From assembly GCF_014650675.1 (NCBI RefSeq), contig NZ_BMVK01000001.1, forward strand, positions 124,001-188,000: a DNA stretch of 64,000 nt, given 5' to 3'. A model generated the notes under the pieces. It was not told where the DNA came from, did no database searches, and worked only from the letters and a program-made list of their open reading frames with translations. The DNA comes from Streptomyces anulatus (lineage in GTDB: Bacteria; Actinomycetota; Actinomycetes; Streptomycetales; Streptomycetaceae). Positions 1 through 8,364 of the stretch are shown piece after piece. Position 1 is the stretch's first letter; every line of letters starts with the position of its first letter. The position numbers and the translations under genes were made by a program.

Positions 1-233
1 CCGGACGGCTTGCCGGTGCGGAGGTCGAACGACGATCCGTGCAGCCAGCACTCGATCGCGCAGTCCTCCACCTCGCCCTCCGAGAGGGACACGTTCGCGT
101 GCGAGCAGATGTCGTTGATCGCGAACACCTCGCCCTCGGTGCGGACGACGGAGACGGGTGTGCCGTCGAGCTCCACCCGTTTCGGGGTGTCGTCCTCCAG
201 CTCACTCAGCGCACAGGCCTTGACGAAGGACAT
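1..233 (-). CDS. Rieske ferredoxin-like protein of the suf operon (3' end outside window)
   Basis: Only the first 77 residues are inside the window. Both halves of a Rieske [2Fe-2S] site are visible: C-x-H at residues 43/45 (DICSHA) and C-x2-H at 62/65 (ECWLHG). The length and simplicity suggest a small soluble ferredoxin-type Rieske protein, which in actinobacterial suf operons sits between sufD and sufC. The ATG shares one base with the sufD stop (TGATG), so the two are translationally coupled. Its partner is not known from the sequence; a role in electron supply or cluster trafficking for SUF is inference from position. Confidence 0.88.
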   Translation of the reverse strand, partial: MSFVKACALSELEDDTPKRVELDGTPVSVVRTEGEVFAINDICSHANVSLSEGEVEDCAIECWLHGSSFDLRTGKPS

Positions 234-1414
234 CAGACGGACGCCTTCAGCTCGGCCTCGATCTTCTCGATGAGGCGCGCTTCGACGTCCGGCAGACCGA
301 TCTGCTGGACCAGCTCGGCGAAGAAGCCGCGCACGACGAGACGGCGGGCCTCCTCGGCCGGAATACCGCGGGACTGGAGGTAGAAGAGCTGCTCGTCGTC
401 GAAGCGGCCGGTCGCCGAGGCGTGGCCGGCGCCGACGATCTCGCCGGTCTCGATCTCCAGGTTGGGTACGGAGTCGACCCGGGCGCCGTCGGTGAGGACG
501 AGGTTCCGGTTCATCTCGTAGGTGTCGGTGCCCTCGGCCGCGGCCTGGATGAGGACGTCGCCGATCCAGACGGCGTGCGCGCCGTCGCCCTGGAGTGCAC
601 CCTTGTACACCGCGTTGGACTTGCAGTGCGGGGTGTTGTGGTCGACCAGGAGGCGGTGCTCCTGGTGCTGGCCCTTGTCGGTGAAGTACAGGCCGAAGAG
701 CTCCGCCTCGCCGCCGGTGGCCGCGTAGGCCACCCGGGGGTGCAGGCGCACGACGTCGCCGCCGAAGGTGACGACGATCGACTTGAACGAGGCGTCCCGG
801 CCGACCAGCGCGTTGTGCTGGCCGACGTGGACGGCCGTGTCGTCCCAGTCCTGCACGGAGACGACGGTCAGCTTCGCGCCGTCGCCCAGCACGTAGTCGA
901 CGTTGGCGGCGAGCACCGCGTCACCGGTGTGGTCGATGACGACGACGGCCTCGGCGAAGGCGCCCAGCTGGATGAGCTGGTGGCCGTAGGCGACGCCGCC
1001 CTCTCCGTGCACGGCGATCCGGATCGGCTCGGTGAGCACGGCTTCCTTGGCGACCGTGACGACCGAGGCCTGCTCGAAGGAGCTGTACGCCTGGGCGGCG
1101 ACCCGGTCCACCGGGATGCCGGCCTTGCCGAGCCGGGAGTCGTCGCGGCCGACGGTCTCGACCGTGACGCCCTCGGGGGCCTCGATGGCGACCTTCACCC
1201 CGCTGCCGGTGGCGACGGCGGTGCCGTTGTGCAGCCCGCGCAGTCGCTCCAGCGGTGTGAAGCGCCACTCCTCCTCACGGCCGTGCGGGACGGGGAAGTC
1301 CGCGACGTCGAAGGACGGGGGTGCGCTCATACGGGTGGCGACGGTCGACTCGGCGGCCACCGCGATGGAGCCGGCGGTGGTGGAGCCCGCCGGAGTGTTC
1401 TGAGCCTCAGCCAT
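233..1414 (-). CDS. sufD: Fe-S cluster assembly protein SufD
   Basis: 393-residue SufBD-family protein, part of the SufBCD scaffold on which Fe-S clusters are built in the cytoplasm. The C-terminal core has the family hallmark GAGHASATGRFDDEQLFYL followed by SRGIPAEEARRLVVRGFF, closely parallel to the same block in the neighbouring SufB. The N-terminal half is more divergent, as is usual for SufD. Start ATG at 1414 gives MAEAQNTPAG; the Shine-Dalgarno is weak, and the 99-nt gap to sufB has no clear terminator. It overlaps the downstream Rieske gene by one base. No truncation is seen. Confidence 0.95.
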   Translation of the reverse strand: MAEAQNTPAGSTTAGSIAVAAESTVATRMSAPPSFDVADFPVPHGREEEWRFTPLERLRGLHNGTAVATGSGVKVAIEAPEGVTVETVGRDDSRLGKAGIPVDRVAAQAYSSFEQASVVTVAKEAVLTEPIRIAVHGEGGVAYGHQLIQLGAFAEAVVVIDHTGDAVLAANVDYVLGDGAKLTVVSVQDWDDTAVHVGQHNALVGRDASFKSIVVTFGGDVVRLHPRVAYAATGGEAELFGLYFTDKGQHQEHRLLVDHNTPHCKSNAVYKGALQGDGAHAVWIGDVLIQAAAEGTDTYEMNRNLVLTDGARVDSVPNLEIETGEIVGAGHASATGRFDDEQLFYLQSRGIPAEEARRLVVRGFFAELVQQIGLPDVEARLIEKIEAELKASV

Positions 1415-1513
1415 GGCTGTCGTAGTGCTCGCTTTCTTAAGTCAAGAACTCGGGGGATTCGGTGGGGCGGGGACGGCCGCGAACGGCCGTCCCGGTGGTC
1501 CTCGGGCGAGGAC

Positions 1514-2935
1514 CTAGCCGACCGAACCCTCCATCTGCAGCTCGATCAGCCGGTTGAGCTCCAGGGCGTACTCCATGGGCAGCTCCTTCGCGATCGGCTC
1601 GACGAAGCCGCGCACGATCATCGCCATGGCCTCGAACTCGGTGAGTCCGCGGCTCATGAGGTAGAAGAGCTGGTCCTCGGAGACCTTGGAGACGGTCGCC
1701 TCGTGGCCCATCGACACGTCGTCCTCGCGGACGTCGACGTAGGGGTAGGTGTCCGAGCGGGAGATCGTGTCGACGAGCAGAGCGTCGCAGAGCACGTTGG
1801 ACTTCGCGCCCGGCGCGCCCTCGCCGATCTCGATCAGACCGCGGTAGGACGTACGGCCGCCGCCTCGCGCCACCGACTTGGAGACGATGTTGGAGGAGGT
1901 GTTCGGGGCCATGTGGACCATCTTGGCGCCGGCGTCCTGGTGCTGGCCCTCGCCCGCGAAGGCGATGGACAGGGTCTCGCCCTTGGCGTGCTCGCCCATC
2001 AGGTAGACGGCCGGGTACTTCATGGTCACCTTGGAGCCGATGTTGCCGTCGACCCACTCCATGGTCGCGCCCTCGTAGGCCACGGCCCGCTTGGTGACCA
2101 GGTTGTAGACGTTGTTCGACCAGTTCTGGATGGTCGTGTAGCGGCAGCGGCCGCCCTTCTTCACGATGATCTCGACCACGGCGCTGTGCAGCGAGTCCGA
2201 GGAGTAGATCGGGGCGGTGCAGCCCTCGACGTAGTGGACGTAGGCGTCCTCGTCGACGATGATCAGCGTCCGCTCGAACTGACCCATGTTCTCCGTGTTG
2301 ATACGGAAGTAGGCCTGGAGCGGGATGTCCACGTGGACGCCCTTGGGCACGTAGATGAACGAGCCGCCGGACCACACGGCCGAGTTCAGCGAGGCGAACT
2401 TGTTGTCACCGACGGGGATGACGGTGCCGAAGTACTCCTTGAAGAGCTCCGGGTGCTCCTTCAGCGCGGTGTCGGTGTCCATGAAGATGACACCCTGCGC
2501 CTCCAGCTCCTCGTTGATCTGGTGGTAGACGACCTCGGACTCGTACTGCGCGGCGACGCCGGCGACGAGGCGCTGCTTCTCCGCCTCGGGGATGCCGAGC
2601 TTGTCGTACGTGTTCTTGATGTCCTCGGGCAGTTCCTCCCAGGAGGCCGCCTGCTTCTCCGTGGACCGCACGAAGTACTTGATGTTGTCGAAGTCGATGC
2701 CCGACAGGTCGGAGCCCCAGTTCGGCATGGGCTTCTTGCCGAAGAGCTTGAGGCCCTTGAGCCGGAGCTTCAGCATCCACTCGGGCTCGTTCTTCTTCTC
2801 CGAGATGTCGCGGACGACAGCCTCGGACAGACCGCGCTTCGCCGCCGCGCCTGCCGCGTCGGAGTCGGCCCAGCCGAATTCGTACGTACCCAGACCCTCG
2901 AGCTCAGGGTGGGCAGTCTCCGTGGGGAGCGTCAT
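1514..2935 (-). CDS. sufB: Fe-S cluster assembly protein SufB
   Basis: 473-residue SufB, the scaffold subunit of SufBCD. The C-terminal signature [20 protein letters not shown] is followed by [14 protein letters not shown], typical of SufB. An open frame continues upstream, but the ATG at 2935 ([14 protein letters not shown]) is preceded by GGGAGGAACCCCGC, a strong Shine-Dalgarno, and forms an ATGA overlap with the sufR stop, so it is chosen. Transcription therefore comes from the sufR promoter, and the repressor is made with the machinery it controls. Confidence 0.96.
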   Translation of the reverse strand: MTLPTETAHPELEGLGTYEFGWADSDAAGAAAKRGLSEAVVRDISEKKNEPEWMLKLRLKGLKLFGKKPMPNWGSDLSGIDFDNIKYFVRSTEKQAASWEELPEDIKNTYDKLGIPEAEKQRLVAGVAAQYESEVVYHQINEELEAQGVIFMDTDTALKEHPELFKEYFGTVIPVGDNKFASLNSAVWSGGSFIYVPKGVHVDIPLQAYFRINTENMGQFERTLIIVDEDAYVHYVEGCTAPIYSSDSLHSAVVEIIVKKGGRCRYTTIQNWSNNVYNLVTKRAVAYEGATMEWVDGNIGSKVTMKYPAVYLMGEHAKGETLSIAFAGEGQHQDAGAKMVHMAPNTSSNIVSKSVARGGGRTSYRGLIEIGEGAPGAKSNVLCDALLVDTISRSDTYPYVDVREDDVSMGHEATVSKVSEDQLFYLMSRGLTEFEAMAMIVRGFVEPIAKELPMEYALELNRLIELQMEGSVG

Positions 2936-3675
2936 GCGGGGTTCCTCCCGGCCGTGCTTGCAGATGCTGAATGGGTGGTCTGTGGGGGTGCTGCGTGGCC
3001 ACTTCGCGGCACGTAGGTCGTGCACACGCCATCGCCGTGGGCGAGGGTGGCCAGACGCTGCACATGGGTCCCGAGGAGGCTGGAGAAGAATTCCGTCTCC
3101 GCCTCGCACAGCTGTGGGAACTGCTCGGCGACATGCGCCACCGGGCAGTGGTGCTGGCACAGCTGCTCGCCCTGCTGCGGGCCCGGCGCGCTTCGCGCCA
3201 TAGCAGCGTACCCGTCGGCCGACAGAGCCTTGGCCAGGGCCTCGGTGCGCCCTTCGGGCTCCGCGGCCTCGACCACGGCGCGGTACGCCTCGCCCACCGC
3301 GGCCATCCGGGCGCGGGCGAAGGCGAGCACCGCCTCGTCACCCCCGGAAGCGGCGATGAAGCGCAGGGCGTCGGCGGCCAGCTTGTCGTAGGACTGGTCG
3401 AAGGCGTCCCGGCCGCAGTCCGTCAAGGCGAACACCTTGGCGGGCCTGCCACGGGTCCGCGCCCCGTAGACCCGCTGTTCGCGGGCTTCGACGACATCGT
3501 CGGAGACGAGGGCGTCCAGGTGACGGCGGACGGCGGCCTGGGTGAGGCCCACGCGCTTGGCGAGATCCGCGACCGTGGAGGGGCCGTGGTCCAGGATGGA
3601 GCGCGCGACCCGGTTGCGCGTCGAGCGCTCACCGGTCGCGAGTTCCTCCTGGGGAGCCCGTCCGTCGTATTTCAC
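2932..3675 (-). CDS. sufR: SufR-type Fe-S sensing transcriptional repressor
   Basis: 247 residues from the preferred GTG ([10 protein letters not shown]). A winged HTH lies at about residues 20-80 ([20 protein letters not shown]). The C-terminal part carries four cysteines, C173, C177 and C190 ([11 protein letters not shown] then QLCEAE) and C218, suited to ligating a [4Fe-4S] cluster as in SufR. The family represses the suf operon when cluster supply is sufficient. The frame can extend to a GTG at 3747, but that has no Shine-Dalgarno; the 3675 GTG sits at the predicted transcription start of a promoter that could give a leaderless mRNA. Its stop overlaps the sufB ATG by 4 nt. Confidence 0.88.
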   Translation of the reverse strand: MKYDGRAPQEELATGERSTRNRVARSILDHGPSTVADLAKRVGLTQAAVRRHLDALVSDDVVEAREQRVYGARTRGRPAKVFALTDCGRDAFDQSYDKLAADALRFIAASGGDEAVLAFARARMAAVGEAYRAVVEAAEPEGRTEALAKALSADGYAAMARSAPGPQQGEQLCQHHCPVAHVAEQFPQLCEAETEFFSSLLGTHVQRLATLAHGDGVCTTYVPRSGHAAPPQTTHSASASTAGRNPA

Positions 3676-3688
3676 AACACCATTGTTG
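3675..3688. promoter_or_regulatory. Inverted repeat over the sufR -10 and start codon (candidate SufR operator)
   Basis: CAACACCATTGTTG is a perfect inverted repeat with 5-bp arms CAACA and TGTTG and a 4-bp spacer. It covers the predicted -10 and the GTG of sufR, where a bound repressor would block transcription. That SufR itself binds here is inferred from position. Confidence 0.6.
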
Positions 3689-3711
3689 CGTAATTCATTC
3701 AGCTCTGACAA
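3682..3711 (-). promoter_or_regulatory. Predicted suf operon promoter, probably leaderless
   Basis: On the minus strand, TTGTCA (3706-3711) and AACAAT (3682-3687) are separated by 18 nt, matching a housekeeping sigma -35/-10 pair at 5/6 and 4/6 positions. The expected transcription start, about 6-7 nt beyond the -10, falls on or next to the GTG at 3675. Confidence 0.5.
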
Positions 3712-3747
3712 CCACGGTCCGGAACGATCTACGGTGCGGTTCGTCAC

Positions 3748-3761
3748 TTAGGGTTACCTAA
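3748..3761. promoter_or_regulatory. TTAGG-N4-CCTAA palindrome in the sufR / ABC transporter intergenic region
   Basis: TTAGGGTTACCTAA is a perfect inverted repeat with 5-bp arms in an otherwise GC-rich 136-bp divergent region. It may be an operator for either gene. Its half-sites resemble those of the DtxR/DmdR iron box, but the spacer is 4 bp rather than 9, so that identity is not supported. Confidence 0.35.
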
Positions 3762-3811
3762 TCTGGCCCCGGGGGCCGCCCGCTCCGGGACCCTGCCTAG
3801 ACTGGTGCGCC

Positions 3812-4738
3812 ATGGAGAACGAGCCCGTCGTACAGGTCAAGGGCCTGGTGAAGCGGTACGGCACGAAGACCGCGGTGAACGGCCTCGATCTGGTGGTCGC
3901 GACCGGCGCGGTGACCGCCGTCCTCGGCCCGAACGGCGCCGGGAAGACCACCACGATCGAGACCTGCGAGGGCTACCGCCGCCCGGACGCCGGCACCGTA
4001 CGGGTCCTCGGACTCGACCCGGTCGCCGACGCGGAGCGGCTGCGCCCCCGGGTCGGGGTGATGCTCCAGTCCGGCGGCGTCTACTCCGGGGCACGCGCCG
4101 ACGAGATGCTCCGCCATATGGCGAAACTGCACGCCCATCCGCTCGACGTGGACGCCCTGATCGAACGCCTCGGCCTCGCCGACTGCGGCCGCACCACCTA
4201 CCGGCGGCTCTCCGGCGGCCAGCAGCAGCGCCTCTCGCTGGCCATGGCGGTCGTCGGACGGCCCGAGCTGGTCTTCCTGGACGAGCCGACCGCCGGGCTC
4301 GACCCGCAGGCCCGCCGCTCCACCTGGGACCTGGTGCGCGAGCTGCGCGCCGACGGGGTGTCCGTGGTGCTGACCACCCACTTCATGGACGAGGCCGAGG
4401 CGCTCGCCGACGACGTCGCGATCATCGACGCGGGCCGGGTCATCGCCCGGGGCAGCCCGGAGCAGCTCTGCCGGGGCGGCGCGGAGAACACCCTGCGCTT
4501 CACCGGACGCCCGGGACTCGACCTCGGCTCCCTCGTCAAGGCGCTGCCCGACGGCTCCGGGGCCGCCGAACCGCTGCCGGGGACGTACCGGATCACCGGG
4601 TCCGTCGATCCGCAGCTCCTGGCCACGGTGACCTCCTGGTGCGCCCAGCACGACGTGATGCCCGAGGGCATCTCGGTGGAGCGGCACACCCTGGAGGACG
4701 TCTTCCTCGAACTGACCGGCAAGGAGCTGCGCGCATGA
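3812..4738 (+). CDS. ABC transporter ATP-binding protein (DrrA-like)
   Basis: 308-residue ABC-2-type ATPase. Walker A is GPNGAGKTTT (residues 39-48), the signature LSGGQQQR is at 133-140, Walker B LVFLDEPT at 153-160, and the switch histidine lies in VVLTTHFMDEAEAL. A C-terminal extension of about 85 residues after the nucleotide-binding domain is typical of drug-export ATPases. The stop overlaps the ATG of the permease gene (ATGA), so the two form one exporter. Transcribed divergently from sufR. The substrate cannot be read from sequence; the gene pair lies directly next to ctaA and ctaB, but a link to haem is only positional. Confidence 0.92.
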   Translation: MENEPVVQVKGLVKRYGTKTAVNGLDLVVATGAVTAVLGPNGAGKTTTIETCEGYRRPDAGTVRVLGLDPVADAERLRPRVGVMLQSGGVYSGARADEMLRHMAKLHAHPLDVDALIERLGLADCGRTTYRRLSGGQQQRLSLAMAVVGRPELVFLDEPTAGLDPQARRSTWDLVRELRADGVSVVLTTHFMDEAEALADDVAIIDAGRVIARGSPEQLCRGGAENTLRFTGRPGLDLGSLVKALPDGSGAAEPLPGTYRITGSVDPQLLATVTSWCAQHDVMPEGISVERHTLEDVFLELTGKELRA

Positions 4739-5502
4739 GCGCCGGTACGTACACCCCGCGCCCCGGCGCGGCCCCGCTCCCCCGCATGATCGCCGCGCAG
4801 ACCGCGCTGGAGACCCGGATGCTGCTCCGCAACGGCGAGCAGCTGCTGCTGACGGTGATCATCCCGACGCTGCTGCTGGTGCTGTTCAGCGCGGTCGACA
4901 TCGTGGACACCGGCTCGGGCGCGTCGGTCGACTTCCTGGCCCCGGGCATCCTGGCACTCGCCGTGATGTCGACCGCCTTCACCGGCCAGGCCATCGCCAC
5001 CGGCTTCGAACGCCGTTACGGGGTCCTCAAGCGGCTCGCGGCCTCCCCGCTGCCCCGCTGGGCGCTGATGACCGCGAAGACGCTGTCGGTGCTGGTCACC
5101 GAGGTGCTCCAGATCGTGCTGCTGACGGCGATCGCCCTCGCGCTCGGCTGGTCGCCCGAGGGCAACCCGCTCTCCGTGCTGCTGCTCCTCGTCCTGGGCA
5201 CCGCCGCGTTCTCCGGGCTCGGGCTGCTGATGGCCGGGACGCTCAAGGCGGAGGCGACGCTCGCCGCCGCCAACCTGGTGTTCCTGCTGCTGCTGGTCGG
5301 CGGCGGGGTCATCGTGCCGCTGGACAAGTTCCCGGACGCCGCGCAGTCGGTGCTGGGGCTGCTGCCCGTGTCGGCGCTCTCCGAGGGGCTGCGGGACGTC
5401 CTCCAGCACGGTGCGTCGATGCCGTGGGCCGAGGCCGGGATCCTCGCGGTGTGGGCGGTGTTGGGGCTCGGCGCCGCGGCGAAGTTCTTCCGCTGGGAGT
5501 AG
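4735..5502 (+). CDS. ABC-2 type transporter permease
   Basis: 255 residues with about six hydrophobic segments beginning at LLLTVIIPTLLLVLFSAV. The central FLAPGILALAVMSTAFTGQA and FERRYGVLKRLAASPLPR motifs are characteristic of ABC-2 permeases (DrrB/ABC2_membrane). Start ATG at 4735 overlaps the ATPase stop, so stoichiometric expression with the ATPase is expected. Full length with no disruption. Substrate unknown. Confidence 0.92.
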   Translation: MSAGTYTPRPGAAPLPRMIAAQTALETRMLLRNGEQLLLTVIIPTLLLVLFSAVDIVDTGSGASVDFLAPGILALAVMSTAFTGQAIATGFERRYGVLKRLAASPLPRWALMTAKTLSVLVTEVLQIVLLTAIALALGWSPEGNPLSVLLLLVLGTAAFSGLGLLMAGTLKAEATLAAANLVFLLLLVGGGVIVPLDKFPDAAQSVLGLLPVSALSEGLRDVLQHGASMPWAEAGILAVWAVLGLGAAAKFFRWE

Positions 5503-5589
5503 GCCACCGGGGCCGTACGGCTGGACGTGTCCGGGCAACCGGGTACGAACCCACCCCCTCGTGAAATCATGCACAAGCCCCGTCCTACG

Positions 5590-6576
5590 ATGGTCCGCGT
5601 GGAAACCCCCATCTCCCTCATCGCCAAGCGCTGGACGCCGTCCACCAAGGTGGTGAAGCGCGCCGCGCTCTCCGCCGTCATGATGAGCGTCTTCATCATC
5701 GTCACCGGCGGGGCCGTCCGGCTCACCGGTTCGGGCCTCGGCTGCGACACCTGGCCCAAGTGCACCGACGACAGCCTGTTCGCGACGCCCGAACAGGGGC
5801 TGCACGGCGCGATCGAGTTCGGCAACCGGATGCTGACCTACGTCCTGTCGGCCGCGGTCGGCTGGGCGATCATCGCCATCAGCGCGGTCAAGCCGCGCCG
5901 CCGCAAGCTCGCCCGGCTGGGCTGGCTGCAGTTCTGGATCGTGCTGGGCAACGCCGTCCTCGGCGGGATCACGGTCTGGGCGGGCCTCAACCCCTGGACG
6001 GTCGCCGGGCACTTCCTGCTGGCCAACGCGCTCCTCGCGGTCGCCGTGATCACCTGGGTGCGGGTCGGCGAGGGCGACGGCCCGCCGCGCCCCCGGACTC
6101 CGCTGCCGGTGCGGCGCCTCGCCTGGGCGATCGTGGCGACCACCGTGGTCCTGATCGTCCTGGGCACCTCGGTGACCGGTTCCGGCAAGCACGCCGGCGA
6201 CAGCAGCGACGTACCGCGCATGCCGTGGGACTGGTCGGCCGCCGCCCATGTGCACGCCATCTCCGCCTGGGTCGTCTGCGCCCTGGCCATCGCGATGTGG
6301 CTGGCCCTGCGAGTGGTCGACGCGCCCGCCGACGCCCGGGCCCGCGCCCGCGACCTGCTGGTCGTGCTGCTCGCCCAGGGCGCGATCGGGTACGTCCAGT
6401 ACTTCAGCGACGTCCCCGAGATCCTCGTCGGCGTGCACATGTTCGGCTCGGCCATCCTGTGGATCGCCGTGATCCGGCTCGTGCTGAGCATGCGCGAGCG
6501 CGGCGACGACGCGCCCGCCCCGCTGCCCGGCCCGTCCGCCGAGCAGCCGGAGACGACCCCGGCGACGGCGGTCTGA
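5590..6576 (+). CDS. ctaA: Haem A synthase (CtaA/COX15 family)
   Basis: 328-residue membrane enzyme converting haem O to haem A for cytochrome aa3 oxidase. The N-terminal GGAVRLTGSGLGCDTWPKC contains the extracytoplasmic C-x5-C pair; haem-binding histidines are visible in LHGAIEFGNRM, VAGHFLL, HVHAISAW and LVGVHMFGSA. About eight transmembrane helices are present. Start is uncertain: ATG 5590 (MVRVETP) is preferred, an in-frame GTG at 5599 and an ATG at 5569 are alternatives, and none has a good Shine-Dalgarno. ctaB, which makes the haem O substrate, is 1.8 kb away on the other strand. Confidence 0.9.
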   Translation: MVRVETPISLIAKRWTPSTKVVKRAALSAVMMSVFIIVTGGAVRLTGSGLGCDTWPKCTDDSLFATPEQGLHGAIEFGNRMLTYVLSAAVGWAIIAISAVKPRRRKLARLGWLQFWIVLGNAVLGGITVWAGLNPWTVAGHFLLANALLAVAVITWVRVGEGDGPPRPRTPLPVRRLAWAIVATTVVLIVLGTSVTGSGKHAGDSSDVPRMPWDWSAAAHVHAISAWVVCALAIAMWLALRVVDAPADARARARDLLVVLLAQGAIGYVQYFSDVPEILVGVHMFGSAILWIAVIRLVLSMRERGDDAPAPLPGPSAEQPETTPATAV

Positions 6577-6588
6577 AGGACCTGACCC

Positions 6589-6648
6589 ACGCGCGAACGA
6601 AGAAGGGGCGGCGGGCCCGGGCCCGCCGCCCCTTCTTCGTTCGCGCGT
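6589..6648. terminator. 60-nt perfect palindrome between convergent genes
   Basis: Perfectly self-complementary over all 60 nt, centred on GGGCCCGGGCCC. It lies between the ends of ctaA (plus) and the amidohydrolase gene (minus) and should act as a terminator in both directions. Confidence 0.88.
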
Positions 6649-6657
6649 TCCGGCTCC

Positions 6658-7800
6658 TCACCCCAGTCCGTACACCCGGCGCGCGTTGCCCGAGCCGATC
6701 ATCGTGGCGACCCGGGCCGCGTCCTGCCGGGTCCACGCGCCGTCCTCGACCCAGCCGCCCAGCACCCGCCCGAGCGCCTCGCGGAACTGCCGCGCGCCCA
6801 CCAGATGCAGCTCCGGCAGCTCCTGCGCCCCGCTGGAGAACAGCAGCTTGCCGAACGGCGCGAGCTCCATGATCTCCGCCAGCACGCCCGCCGCCCGCGC
6901 CCCGGTCCGCGCCGGTACGGTCCCCAGATCGGCGTAGACGTGCGGGTGCCGGCCGGCCAGCGCGGCGGCCTGCCGGTGGTGCGGGTAGCCGTGCAGGAGG
7001 ACGAGGTCGCAGCCGTGGCCCTCGGTCGCGGCGGCGAAGTCGGCGAGGCGGGCCGGGTCCGCAGCGCCCAGGCGCAGTTGCAGCGGCAGCCCGCAGGCCA
7101 CCGCCGACCAGCGCAGATGGTCCAGCAGCTCCGGCTCGACGCGCACACCGCCGCCGCCCCGGCCCCCCGTGCCCCGGCGGGCGGCCCGGCGCTCCTCCTC
7201 GCGCCGGGCCAGCCAGCGTCCGGCCGCCGCCCGCAACCGGACCGGCCCCGGCGGCTCGGGGGCGACGCGGGGGGCCTTCCCGCCGACGGGGGCGACCGCC
7301 ACGCCGGAGGTGAACGCCACCGCGGAGGACGCGGCGGTGTGGACGGCCTCGCCGAGGTTGACGAGGAAGGCGTCGACGGTGCCCGAGGTGTCGGCGACGT
7401 GTTCGGCGAGGATTTCGAGACGGACGATCTCACGGGCCTCGGACCCGGCCGCCGAGGCCATCTCGGCCGGTCCCGTGAGGTCGCCGGGGAGTCCGGTGTC
7501 GACGAGGTGGGCGGAGACCCCGGTGGCGCGCAGCAGGCGGCGGGAGGTCTCGGCGACACCCAGTTCACGCCGTCTGGCCAGATAGTGGGCGGGCGGGCAG
7601 TGTGCTTCGAGCCCGAGCAGGGGCGGGCACCAGCGGCGTACGGCGAACCCGGTCTGGGTGTCGAAAAGGGTGGTGCCGGGGGCGGCCGGTGCGCGGGCGG
7701 CACCGAGCCGGGCCTCGAAGGTGCCGAGACCCAGCTCGGTGCGCAGGACGCCGTGGCAGTTCTGGTCGACCAGGTCGGCCACGGGAACGGTGTCGGTCAT
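6658..7800 (-). CDS. Amidohydrolase family protein (FluG-like)
   Basis: 380 residues. The N-terminal DQNCHGVL and central LVLLHGYPHHRQAAALA are typical of the TIM-barrel amidohydrolases of the FluG/glutamine-synthetase-like-amidohydrolase group, with metal-binding His residues; the end PFGKLLFSSGAQELPELHL is also family-like. The first motif has only one His where an H-x-H pair is usual, so metal ligation may differ. An Arg-rich low-complexity stretch (about residues 195-215) is inserted before VEPELLDHLRW. Start ATG at 7800. The reaction and substrate are not deducible. Confidence 0.8.
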   Translation of the reverse strand: MTDTVPVADLVDQNCHGVLRTELGLGTFEARLGAARAPAAPGTTLFDTQTGFAVRRWCPPLLGLEAHCPPAHYLARRRELGVAETSRRLLRATGVSAHLVDTGLPGDLTGPAEMASAAGSEAREIVRLEILAEHVADTSGTVDAFLVNLGEAVHTAASSAVAFTSGVAVAPVGGKAPRVAPEPPGPVRLRAAAGRWLARREEERRAARRGTGGRGGGGVRVEPELLDHLRWSAVACGLPLQLRLGAADPARLADFAAATEGHGCDLVLLHGYPHHRQAAALAGRHPHVYADLGTVPARTGARAAGVLAEIMELAPFGKLLFSSGAQELPELHLVGARQFREALGRVLGGWVEDGAWTRQDAARVATMIGSGNARRVYGLG

Positions 7801-7893
7801 CCGGGCTCCCTGGGAAGGCGTGCGTGTGCACGGCCTAACGGGTGGGCCCCGTGTCAGGTGTCGCCCGGCGGCGGCGAAAGCGGCGCTGTCGCC

Positions 7894-8271
7894 TCAGCGG
7901 TCGTTGGAGGGGCCGCCGATCTGCATCCCGGCCATCCGGGACCACTCGTACGGGCCGGTGCGGACCTTGAGCGCGAACTCGCCGTCGAACTCCTCGTGCA
8001 TCGTGATGCCGGACTTCGCGGCCGCGTTCTCGGCCACCGCGTAGGTCGGGGCCACGAGGTCGCCCCAGGCGCCGTCCTCGCCGACCAGGACGATACGGGC
8101 GCCCGCCTGGCCGATGTAGGCGAGCTGCCCCTCCGCGCCGCCGTGCTCCTTGGCGAAGGCGCCGATCTGGTGGGCGAGCCTCGCCGCCCTGCGTTCGGCG
8201 CGCGCCGCCTTCCTGGCGTCCGTGCGTGAGGTCTGTCCGGTGTCCGCTGCGTCTGCTGCCGTCTCTGCCAT
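7894..8271 (-). CDS. Conserved hypothetical protein, 125 residues
   Basis: Small soluble protein with no signal peptide or membrane segment. The N-terminus is Arg/Ala-rich and helical (DARKAARAERRAARLAHQIG), followed by an alpha/beta-looking part ending in YEWSRMAGMQIGGPSNDR. I recognise it only as a protein often found next to ctaB in Streptomyces. It follows the ctaB terminator, so it likely has its own promoter, and may be cotranscribed with nothing else. Function unknown. Confidence 0.7.
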   Translation of the reverse strand: MAETAADAADTGQTSRTDARKAARAERRAARLAHQIGAFAKEHGGAEGQLAYIGQAGARIVLVGEDGAWGDLVAPTYAVAENAAAKSGITMHEEFDGEFALKVRTGPYEWSRMAGMQIGGPSNDR

Positions 8272-8306
8272 GAACAGGATGCTACCGACGGGTAGATGAA
8301 CTGGCG

Positions 8307-8346
8307 ACGGGCGGGTCGCGTGGCTTGTGCCACGCGACCCGCCCGT
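8307..8346 (-). terminator. 18-bp stem terminator after ctaB
   Basis: Arms 8307-8324 and 8329-8346 are perfectly complementary (ACGGGCGGGTCGCGTGGC and its complement) around a TTGT loop, 18 nt beyond the ctaB stop. Confidence 0.85.
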
Positions 8347-8364
8347 ACCCGGGAAGAGGGTGTG

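Noticed and set aside
422..3016. Long plus-strand open frame opposite sufB/sufD
   Set aside because: Mirror frame of high-GC coding DNA; its translation is Val/Gly/Asp-rich without family features, and the minus-strand genes are unambiguous.
3748..3761. Iron box (DmdR/DtxR site)
   Set aside because: Half-sites match but the spacer is 4 bp, while the 19-bp box needs 9; kept only as an unassigned palindrome.
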